In this document: positions 34,248 to 41,778 of the stretch, one piece after another
Position numbering within the stretch: position 1 is the stretch's first letter
How the letters are laid out: each line of letters begins with the position of its first letter
Assembly (NCBI RefSeq): GCF_024346955.1
Contig: NZ_AP024883.1
Location: 62,001-126,000, forward strand
Reading direction: 5' to 3'
Origin: Vibrio mangrovi
GTDB lineage: Bacteria > Pseudomonadota > Gammaproteobacteria > Enterobacterales > Vibrionaceae
Length of the DNA stretch: 64,000 bases
The notes under the pieces: generated by a model
What the model was told of the DNA's origin: nothing
The model's database searches: none
The model's input: only the letters and a program-made list of their open reading frames with translations
Program-made: the position numbers and the translations under genes

Positions 34248-36838
34248 TCTTTACTTAATCCATTTTTGTGTTGGGAATTTAAGTACCAGTACACATTGTC
34301 TTCGGCTCTTGTTAAAGCAACATAACCTAAGCAAAGAGCTTCATTGTGCTGGGCATTATCATATGTTGTAGGCATATCTGTCCATAGATAAATAGCATTC
34401 TTTAGAGGGTTCCAGCTATCGTAATATATATCACCTAATAAGAAAATTGATTTTGACTGAAGCCCCTTGCTTACATGAATAGTCATCGGCTGGATAACTT
34501 CATTTTTTTTCAGATTATTATACAATATATCCCATTTCTGGCATCCAGTATTGTTAAGAAGTTTATGATATCTAGAAATTATATATATAGGCTTTTCTTT
34601 TGATGCGTTGATTCTATTTACTTCTTCATGAAGTTTCTCTGCAAGGTGTTCATAATTTATTTTTGTCTCATAAGTGCCAGTTTTTATTTCTTCTATGATC
34701 ATGAATTTTGAATTTTTTGATTCTTCATCTTTACGCGCTGATTTGAATATTTTATCACAATTTAATTTTTTTAAATATATACGAGCTATTTCTATAATAT
34801 TATTTAGGCTGCGATAGTTTATATACAGCCGGACTATGCTGAATTTTCCATATATAGGAAAATATAAATCAGGATTCATGATAAAATGACGGGCTCCTCC
34901 TCGCCATGAATATATAGATTGATTTTCGTCACCCACAAACATGATTGTGCCTTTCGCCATTTTTTTCGTATATATTTTTTTTATATTATTTATAAAGTTG
35001 ATAATGTTAGGGGAAATGTCTTGGAATTCATCTATTAGTAAATGCTCTGACCATTTTAAATTTATTTCTGGATTACATTGACTTAGGTCACAATGCTTAG
35101 ATGAACTGAAATTGTGAAATATTTGTTCAAAGGTAATGAGGTTTTTACTTTCTAAGTGTTCTTCTAACTTCTTATTGAAAATTATGGCTGCTTCTAAAAA
35201 AGTTATATCATTCTCTAATAACTCTGAAAAATAATTTTGTTCACATATGGTTTCTATACTATATTTTGTTATTTTTTTTCCAAGAGAGTATATAAAGCTT
35301 GATAAGCTATAGAAGTGCTCATATACAGGTTTAAAGTTCTTATCTCCAGGATTTTTATTGATGGATTCCCCAATATTTGCATATGTGAAGTATGGAGCTG
35401 AAGGGATTCCATTCATTGTATTGTTTCTATCAATTAGATCTTGAAGATCCTGTTGAGAGTGTACCCATAAATAATCTGGTCTAGCTATGGATAGAATAAA
35501 ATATCTACGATAATTCATTCGGTTGTATATAGAGTATCTTTTCATTTTATCTGATTTTAAGTATTGATCTCTATAGTTATTAATATCTTTGCTTATAAAT
35601 ATTTTTAAATTTAGATTAGGTAGATTAATATGGTATTTTAGATTTGTTCCCCCAACTTTTATATAACCTTTTTCTTCATGGCAAATTAAATTATTCATAT
35701 AAAAGTTTCTATTTTCTTCAATCCAATCATTAAATGAAGTATCAGACAGTTCATTTTCGAAGATATCATAATATTTATTGTCTGAATCTTTCTTTACTGA
35801 TTTTCTCCAGAAAGAATATACATAAAGTTTATCAATTGTTTTTTTAAATTTATCATCTTCTAAATATAAATCATTATATACCTTATTCATTTCTTCAGAT
35901 AATTTGGGAATAAAGTCGTCGCATTCATAAGATTGCTTTATTTCGTCCTCAGACATCATTGTAAAGTCATCAATATCTAATAATTCACCATTATCTAATT
36001 CTAACTTGGGAGTAAAGTTGCCGTGTATCAATTTTCGTCCATCTCCAAATTTTTTATGGAGCATATAGGCCAATGAATGAAATGTTTTTACAACAGAGCG
36101 GCCTACCTGTTCATCTATTGGATTATATTTTGGAGGTAATGCATTGATAATGTGGACTAATTTCTCTATAAACTCTTTTCTGGATGCTCGTGTAAATGTT
36201 GTTACTGTAATCTTATTGAGTGGTATATCGAGAGCTTTGTATAAGAAAGCTACGCGACAAGCAAGAACAGTCGATTTGCCAGATCCCGCTCCCGCTTGGA
36301 CACACGTCGCTGGGTTTTCACTGAAGAGCATTTGAATTTGTTCTTCATTTGGTGTTATTCCTATTCTGTGTAATTCAGATAGGAAATTCGATTTCTGAGT
36401 TGATGAAAAATTGTATCTTTTCTTCTGAACAATAGGTTCGATGGACGGTTCTTCTTTATATGGTGAGGGAATATTGTAACTAGAGCAATGTTTTTCTATG
36501 TTTTCTCGTTCTTGGATATTGGTTTGTTTAAGGTTCTTAATATCATTACTTGCTTTTTCATGTTTAGCTAGAAGGTCGTTAAAAGCATACTTATAGGACT
36601 CAAGTTTCTTCCTATATAGAGCGTGAATGTTTGAAATTTCGCTTTGATGAGTGGACTCTTTTTGGGAGAGTTTTCTATTATTTCCCTGCTCTGCTGTATC
36701 TAACAAATCGAGACTTAGCTCTTTCAATAAGTCATAGTCTTTTTTCTTTACTCTCCCAAACCATCCTATTTTTATGCTTGGTAGTCGCTCTAATAGTTTT
36801 TTCTTATATGTTTTCTGGGATTCGTTTATGGAAGACAT
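34205..36838 (-). CDS. UvrD/Rep-type SF1 helicase
   Basis: This 877-residue protein has a coiled coil at residues ~50-115 and then the full set of SF1A motifs: Walker A QAGAGSGKST (181-190), TTFTRASRKEF, LLIDEFQDIS, VGDENQSIYSWRGGARH, HVSKGLQSKSIFLLGD and VALTRAEDNVYW. No nuclease domain is visible. The start lies 1 nt after the stop of the TnsE-like gene, so the two are translationally coupled. UvrD-like helicases appear both in defence modules and in replication-linked processes. The coupling points to a joint role with the upstream protein, which is inference. Confidence 0.82.
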   Translation of the reverse strand: MSSINESQKTYKKKLLERLPSIKIGWFGRVKKKDYDLLKELSLDLLDTAEQGNNRKLSQKESTHQSEISNIHALYRKKLESYKYAFNDLLAKHEKASNDIKNLKQTNIQERENIEKHCSSYNIPSPYKEEPSIEPIVQKKRYNFSSTQKSNFLSELHRIGITPNEEQIQMLFSENPATCVQAGAGSGKSTVLACRVAFLYKALDIPLNKITVTTFTRASRKEFIEKLVHIINALPPKYNPIDEQVGRSVVKTFHSLAYMLHKKFGDGRKLIHGNFTPKLELDNGELLDIDDFTMMSEDEIKQSYECDDFIPKLSEEMNKVYNDLYLEDDKFKKTIDKLYVYSFWRKSVKKDSDNKYYDIFENELSDTSFNDWIEENRNFYMNNLICHEEKGYIKVGGTNLKYHINLPNLNLKIFISKDINNYRDQYLKSDKMKRYSIYNRMNYRRYFILSIARPDYLWVHSQQDLQDLIDRNNTMNGIPSAPYFTYANIGESINKNPGDKNFKPVYEHFYSLSSFIYSLGKKITKYSIETICEQNYFSELLENDITFLEAAIIFNKKLEEHLESKNLITFEQIFHNFSSSKHCDLSQCNPEINLKWSEHLLIDEFQDISPNIINFINNIKKIYTKKMAKGTIMFVGDENQSIYSWRGGARHFIMNPDLYFPIYGKFSIVRLYINYRSLNNIIEIARIYLKKLNCDKIFKSARKDEESKNSKFMIIEEIKTGTYETKINYEHLAEKLHEEVNRINASKEKPIYIISRYHKLLNNTGCQKWDILYNNLKKNEVIQPMTIHVSKGLQSKSIFLLGDIYYDSWNPLKNAIYLWTDMPTTYDNAQHNEALCLGYVALTRAEDNVYWYLNSQHKNGLSKDYLKIFSSIGNRSK

Positions 36839-36839
36839 A

Positions 36840-38696
36840 TCAGCTAAATTTAAATCCTATATATTTTTCAATAATGGCTATCTGTCGCTCAACATATTGC
36901 CCGTTTTCTACTGAAAGATTAGAAGAATGTTTGAGAGAATAGCTCTCCGCATACGGTTCTATCATCTCATGCTTCCAAGTTCCTCTATTCTCTGCACAGT
37001 TTTCAATGAGAGATGATAACAGAGATCTAGAAAGAGTATTAGAACCATGGCATATAGCCAAAAATAATGAAGCAGAATCTAACTCTATCCATCCTTCCTC
37101 AACTGAGGCCGTTCGACGCTCTATATCTATAAGATAAATTGTTGCGTGACTTGAAATGGTTAAATTTGCAATGATGGCCCTGCGATGTTTTTTCTGCTCA
37201 GCAAGGTTGAATCCTTTGATGTAATTAATGTACTGCCATGTGGATTTTCTTCTTGTATCAGTCCACGTGTCTGGAAAATACGAGTAGACAGAAGAGGGGG
37301 CACCCAAACCTGAAAAAACCTGAATGAACTCGGAATGAGTTATGTATGGTGAACTTTTTAGGATTGACAATAATTTTAGGAATAGTTCTAGCCGACATAT
37401 CCGATTCTTAAAAATGTGTCTGTTTTCGTATTCACTTGGAGGTAAGCAAAAATCAACCGGAGGGATAGCACCATTTGATGAGCCATCACCAGTGTTTCCT
37501 GCTCCGACATCTTTTTCGTTGGGGGGGCCGGAAGCGTTATCTTTATGGTTTTTGTGTGGGTCTTGTCTCTGTTTCTCTACATTTTTTGTCACTAAGTCAG
37601 AAAATTCTGTTCCCCTGCGTTTTTCAAGTAAAAGCTCTTCCATTTTATTGGTTGGCTCTTCCTGAGGCTGTAGCTCCAATTGGTTATCTTTTTTTACACG
37701 AGGTTTTGGTTTTCCACTTTTTGATTGACCTTCCACGGGCCTGGTTCCAGGGGAATTGGGATCCTTGTCTCCAGGATTGTCCCTAAAATGCTTTAAATTT
37801 GTGAATGGGTAGGCCGCAGAACAACCAAGTATGTCATATACGATAAATGTTTTATTCTGAGCTTCTTCTTTATGGCACCATTTACCATACACATTTAGGT
37901 TGGTTGTTTGGTTCTCAAAAGGAAAACCAGCTTTAGGGCGTATAGGTTGTCCTGTGTTCTTTTGTATGGACATATTGGGACTAATGTTGCTAATGACAGT
38001 GTTTGCCTTCTTATCAAAAGCTAAACGTGCAACCTGAGACGCTGCACTATCATGTGTTTTAGCCTTCAGCATGATAAAAGCCTCACCAGAGTCATTAATA
38101 TATGATTTTGCTGGGTCATAAATAGAATCGAGTTGAAGTCCAAATTTAAATATCTGTTGAAAGACATATTGAGACTCGGAAAAGTATGCCTGTAGAATGA
38201 CATAGTGTGGAATTGCAATCCTGTTTCCATCCGGCAGGTTTATGATTTCGCAATATGTATGGGTCGCAGGTTTGTGATAAGGGTGATAAGCGAATGGGAT
38301 TATATGGTTCCCTTTTGTATCCTTGGCTCCTGACTGGAGAGTTGCTGTAGTCTGGATATCTATGGTTGTTGATTGAAAGCACTCTCTCATTTCCATTGAA
38401 TGCTTCAACTTCAGCCTTCTCCCTTTATGCCAAACATCACCTAGTCGTACGATCATAAGATAGCTAATAGGTATACATACTCTGTTTGGCTGAGAAAAAT
38501 TTGTTGATGTTTTGTAATTGAGACTGGAGCTATTCGGCTTTGACTTGAAAGCTGATAGATATACATCTACAAGTGGTTCACTAAAACGTTGACCGTATTG
38601 GTTGAAGTAGTGCAAGTATCCAAACCAGTCAACCCGCCAGTAGTTATTATCATGATTAGTTAACTCATTTATATTAAAGTCAGTAGGTGTTGTCAC
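36840..38696 (-). CDS. Probable TnsE-like transposition protein
   Basis: GTG at 38696 is preferred (AGAGAG 6 nt upstream); the frame extends to 38837, but that part is not protein-like. The 618-residue product shows the outline of Tn7 TnsE: an N-terminal FNIN...WRVDWF segment, then IPHYVILQAYFSESQYVF, then NVYGKW...KTFIVYDILG. A long Pro/Gly/Lys linker follows, and a C-terminal domain with RICRLELFLKLLSIL and a beta-rich TIYLIDIERRTASVEEGW stretch. TnsE directs Tn7 to replicating and conjugating DNA. The match was made by eye and needs alignment. Unlike in Tn7, the gene is opposite tnsABC and coupled to a helicase. Confidence 0.5.
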   Translation of the reverse strand: MTTPTDFNINELTNHDNNYWRVDWFGYLHYFNQYGQRFSEPLVDVYLSAFKSKPNSSSLNYKTSTNFSQPNRVCIPISYLMIVRLGDVWHKGRRLKLKHSMEMRECFQSTTIDIQTTATLQSGAKDTKGNHIIPFAYHPYHKPATHTYCEIINLPDGNRIAIPHYVILQAYFSESQYVFQQIFKFGLQLDSIYDPAKSYINDSGEAFIMLKAKTHDSAASQVARLAFDKKANTVISNISPNMSIQKNTGQPIRPKAGFPFENQTTNLNVYGKWCHKEEAQNKTFIVYDILGCSAAYPFTNLKHFRDNPGDKDPNSPGTRPVEGQSKSGKPKPRVKKDNQLELQPQEEPTNKMEELLLEKRRGTEFSDLVTKNVEKQRQDPHKNHKDNASGPPNEKDVGAGNTGDGSSNGAIPPVDFCLPPSEYENRHIFKNRICRLELFLKLLSILKSSPYITHSEFIQVFSGLGAPSSVYSYFPDTWTDTRRKSTWQYINYIKGFNLAEQKKHRRAIIANLTISSHATIYLIDIERRTASVEEGWIELDSASLFLAICHGSNTLSRSLLSSLIENCAENRGTWKHEMIEPYAESYSLKHSSNLSVENGQYVERQIAIIEKYIGFKFS

Positions 38697-38985
38697 GGTA
38701 ACTCTCTTAACTACAAATAGAAAGTAGAGGCACAGCACTATACTGTGCCTGTTAGATTTAACTGTTTGGTAATGAACGCCAATGAGAGCAGACACTTTCC
38801 CACTTGCCGTATCGGAATCTGGGGTAGCTGACCACATGGACGACTTTGGGTTTGTTGGACTTATCCATACAATCCTCCTAATCAGAGATTATGGAGGGAC
38901 CTCTATTGTAATCAGAGCTGACACACGCTAATATCTTTAAAAGTAATCTTGATATAGCGGTAGGCTGAGACCTCCGGTATAAACC

Positions 38986-39019
38986 TGAAAGTAAAAATTG
39001 TGGTGATTTTTACTTTTCA
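38986..39019. terminator. AT-rich hairpin downstream of the 57-aa gene
   Basis: TGAAAGTAAAAAT pairs with ATTTTTACTTTTCA with one bulge. It separates the 57-residue gene at 39053 from the TnsE-like operon on the same strand. A second inverted repeat, AATAGACTTT/AAAGTCTATT, overlaps the gene's stop codon at about 39027-39058. Confidence 0.5.
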
Positions 39020-39052
39020 ACTCTGAAATAGACTTTTGTTAGTAGCGAAAGT

Positions 39053-39226
39053 CTATTTTTCCTTCCTGACTCCTTTAAATGGTGTTTTGTCGGATGTTTT
39101 CACATCCATGAATCTGCCAGTGTTTGTATCTCTTTTCACCCAATGTCCACTAGGTGTCTGGGTTTGAGAGCGTTCTCTTACTGCTCCGTTTCTATGGTTA
39201 TCTCCGGTTTTTCCGTTTGTTGCCAT
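39053..39226 (-). CDS. Small conserved basic protein, 57 aa
   Basis: The sequence starts MATNGKTGDNHRNGAVRERS and ends FMDVKTSDKTPFKGVRKEK. I recognise the pattern (NGKTGDNHRNGAVRxRSQ...W.KRD..TGRFMD.K...PFKGVRKE) from a widespread family of ~57-residue proteins of unknown function in gammaproteobacteria. GAGGAAAG precedes the ATG. It may be nucleic-acid binding, given its charge. It lies between the TnsE-like operon and the XRE/ImmA pair. Confidence 0.75.
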   Translation of the reverse strand: MATNGKTGDNHRNGAVRERSQTQTPSGHWVKRDTNTGRFMDVKTSDKTPFKGVRKEK

Positions 39227-39277
39227 GGATCTTTCCTCTTTTGTGATGTAAGTTACTACTTAACGTATGGGTTGTGT

Positions 39278-39298
39278 TAACCTATACGGCATAGGTTA
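39278..39298. promoter_or_regulatory. Operator palindrome, XRE/ImmA divergent region
   Basis: TAACCTAT and ATAGGTTA form a perfect inverted repeat with a 5-bp spacer, in the 220 bp between the leftward 57-residue gene and the rightward XRE gene. A TAACG-TATGGGTTGTG stretch directly upstream partly repeats it. It is the natural candidate site for the XRE repressor. The rest of the region is AT-rich. Confidence 0.6.
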
Positions 39299-39447
39299 GA
39301 TTTTTCTATACGAGCTGTCAATGTACATCTAACAAAAAATTTGCTTTATATGTGTATATTGTATATATATACAGTGATTCTGTTTGATATATACATACGA
39401 TTTGGTTTGGTATAACATGCCGCCAATTTTTTTATGGAGATTTACAC

Positions 39448-39786
39448 ATGACCTTAGCTGAGAGATTGACGGAGTTACGAGTGAGTAAGAAAGCGTCTCT
39501 ACAAGCTGTCGCAGACGCTGTCGGTGTATCGAAACCTCATATTTGGGAACTCGAAAAAGGTAAGACTAAGAATCCATCATTGGAATTATTGAAAAAACTT
39601 GCACTATACTATGGCATCACTCTTGATTCGTTAGTAGGACTTGATTCTGGAGAGAATACTAGTGCTCACGTTTTATTTCGAGATTTTAAGTTGGATATAG
39701 ATAATTTATCGGAAGAAGATAGACAGACCATTAAAAATGCTTTAGAAATGGCAGAGGCTCTAATTAAGCAAAGAAAAAGTACATAA
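39448..39786 (+). CDS. XRE-family transcriptional regulator
   Basis: This 112-residue protein has an N-terminal helix-turn-helix (SLQAVADAVGVSKPHIWELEKGKT) and a helical C-terminus for dimerisation. ATGGAG precedes the start. It is followed 5 bp later by an ImmA-type protease gene, the usual repressor/anti-repressor pair of mobile elements. The operator at 39278 suggests autorepression and control of the divergent genes. Confidence 0.88.
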   Translation: MTLAERLTELRVSKKASLQAVADAVGVSKPHIWELEKGKTKNPSLELLKKLALYYGITLDSLVGLDSGENTSAHVLFRDFKLDIDNLSEEDRQTIKNALEMAEALIKQRKST

Positions 39787-39791
39787 AACTA

Positions 39792-40604
39792 ATGATTAAT
39801 ATAGATCGACTAGCATTGGCTGATTTTTTTACTCCTGAAGAACTTGTAAATGAAATATTCCGTCAGTGCCCCGATCTACGTATTCCTATTCCTGTCAAAG
39901 ATATAGCTAAGGCATGTGGTATTATTGATATAGTGGAACTGGGTTTGTCAGAGAATTCTCGTCTTGAAGGGATGTTAGTATCTGATTCTGTTAAAGAATA
40001 TGGTATAATTTTTCATAAGAAGCATACTGATATCAGTGGGCGAGAACGATTTTCTATAGCTCATGAACTTGGGCATCATCTTTTACAACATCATAGTCCA
40101 AATAACTATTGTATTGATAATTTTACCAGTTATTATCAGAAAGAATTTGAAGTAGAAGCTAATGCATTTTCTGAATTATTATTGATGCCAGAGTCAATAG
40201 TGTTGCCCGATTTAAATTCTAAAGATGTTTCTTTGAACCTATTTAATGAAATCTCCTCAAGATTGGATGTTAGTTTTTCTGCAATGGCTAATCGGTGCTG
40301 TAAATTACTTAGTTTACCAATGGCTATAGTCCATGCAAAGGATAATGTGTGTTCGTACTGTTGGGCTAATTGGGATGCTTTAGCTTCTTGGAAACTGAAG
40401 TATTTGAAAGAGCAGGCTCTTCCTCTGGAAAGCTTAATTGTAAATGAACGTGCACTTCAAAATGAGATCACGGATAAACAGGTCGTATCTTCAAACGCCT
40501 GGTTTGAAGAATCTGAAGGGTATTCCTTGCCAGAAAGAGTATTAGAGCAAACGTATTACCAAGACAATGGTTATAGTGTTACATTGGTTTTGGTATGCTC
40601 TTGA
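39792..40604 (+). CDS. ImmA/IrrE-type metallopeptidase
   Basis: This 270-residue protein has the zinc motif AHELGHHLLQHH (about residues 95-106) and the downstream Glu of EVEANAFSELLLMP. In ICEBs1 and phages, ImmA proteases cleave a paired XRE repressor after DNA damage or other signals. The same role is likely here. The C-terminal ~100 residues, with a Cys-containing CSYCWANW, are not part of the core domain and may sense the signal. Confidence 0.85.
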   Translation: MINIDRLALADFFTPEELVNEIFRQCPDLRIPIPVKDIAKACGIIDIVELGLSENSRLEGMLVSDSVKEYGIIFHKKHTDISGRERFSIAHELGHHLLQHHSPNNYCIDNFTSYYQKEFEVEANAFSELLLMPESIVLPDLNSKDVSLNLFNEISSRLDVSFSAMANRCCKLLSLPMAIVHAKDNVCSYCWANWDALASWKLKYLKEQALPLESLIVNERALQNEITDKQVVSSNAWFEESEGYSLPERVLEQTYYQDNGYSVTLVLVCS

Positions 40605-40704
40605 TGTTATTTAATTAATCTTTGATATTCTTTTCTGAGTATAATCGTGGATTTAGTATGTGAGTTCCAGTCTCAGGACATAAGAAGGTTAGAGATGTTC
40701 GTCT

Positions 40705-41376
40705 ATGAAACCTGTTTTCAACCACTCCTGGCTTATAAATGAAGCCGAAGCCTTAAAACTACAACAGGCACTATCAGCCAAAGTAATCAAGGTAGATAGA
40801 TTCAATCATATTGAGCTAATTGCCGGAACTGATGTGGCCTATCAGAAGGAAAGCAACAAGTTAGTCGCAGCTGTTGTTGTTCTCGATGCGAACACTTTGG
40901 ATATTGTAGAAACCGTCATCGTAGAGGATACAGAGCAGTTCCCTTATATCCCGGGACTGTTCTCTTTTCGGGAACTCCCACCACTAGTTAAAGCTTTTGC
41001 TCAGTTAAAAAATACACCTGATTTGGTTGTCTGTGATGGGCAAGGTTATGCTCATCCTCGCCGATTTGGATTAGCCTGTCATTTGGGCGTTATTTTCAAT
41101 ATACCAACCATTGGGTGTGGTAAGACTAGATTGCTTGGGGAACATGAGGAACCACATGAAAAAAGAGGAGCAATGGCTCCTCTGATGGATAACAATGAAA
41201 TTATTGGTAATGTCTTGCGGACACAGGATGGTATCAATCCTGTTTATATCTCTGTAGGCCACCGAATCTCTTTAGAAACTGCTTGTGACTGGATTTTAAA
41301 ACTTTCTCCTAAATACCGGCTGCCCGAAACAACAAGGCAGGCCGATCAATTAGTGAAAGCAAGTTTAAAAAAATAA
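40705..41376 (+). CDS. nfi: Endonuclease V (deoxyinosine repair)
   Basis: This 223-residue protein has all EndoV motifs: catalytic Asp in AGTDVAY, the Tyr/Glu segment YIPGLFSFRELPP, CDGQGYAHPRRFGLACHLG and GCGKTRLLG. EndoV nicks DNA 3' to deaminated bases, chiefly hypoxanthine, and acts on deoxyuridine and xanthine in some species. Its stop codon abuts the stop of the convergent immunity gene of a deaminase toxin, so a protective role against that toxin is worth testing. The chromosome probably has another copy elsewhere; that cannot be seen here. Confidence 0.92.
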   Translation: MKPVFNHSWLINEAEALKLQQALSAKVIKVDRFNHIELIAGTDVAYQKESNKLVAAVVVLDANTLDIVETVIVEDTEQFPYIPGLFSFRELPPLVKAFAQLKNTPDLVVCDGQGYAHPRRFGLACHLGVIFNIPTIGCGKTRLLGEHEEPHEKRGAMAPLMDNNEIIGNVLRTQDGINPVYISVGHRISLETACDWILKLSPKYRLPETTRQADQLVKASLKK

Positions 41377-41778
41377 TCACCAATCTGCGTACATTTCTCG
41401 ATGTCGTTTTAGAAGATTTGCCTGCACGGATTCAGGATCTAACTCTCTGGATTCAACCAAATCACCACTTTCATTCCACTCTTGGTAACCGAGCTCGATT
41501 CCAAGCTCATATTCAGCTTTGATTTTTATACAGCCATTATCAAACCAAGTTGTGCTTTCACCATGTCGAAGTCCTCTTTTGCAAGAAAACTCTTCTTTGA
41601 GCTGCCCTGAAGGATACCAACGCTTAGTTATTCCAGTAGCAAAGCCATTTTTATACTCAACTTCGCTTAAAAGCTTACCTTCAGTTCCTGGCTCATAGCT
41701 CACGCCAGTAAAGGGGTGGCCTTCATATAGACAAAGGTCGCCATCTAGATCTAGTTCATCATCATCAATTCTAATCAT
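41377..41778 (-). CDS. MORN-repeat immunity protein, YwqK-like
   Basis: This 133-residue protein has three to four MORN-type repeats (YKNGFATGITKRWYPSGQLKEEF, HGESTTWFDNGCIKIKAEY, YQEWNESGDLV). YwqK-type MORN proteins are the antitoxin partners of YwqJ deaminases. The start overlaps the Rhs stop by 4 bp, as expected for a cognate immunity gene. It would act in the cytoplasm on the toxin tip. Confidence 0.82.
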   Translation of the reverse strand: MIRIDDDELDLDGDLCLYEGHPFTGVSYEPGTEGKLLSEVEYKNGFATGITKRWYPSGQLKEEFSCKRGLRHGESTTWFDNGCIKIKAEYELGIELGYQEWNESGDLVESRELDPESVQANLLKRHREMYADW

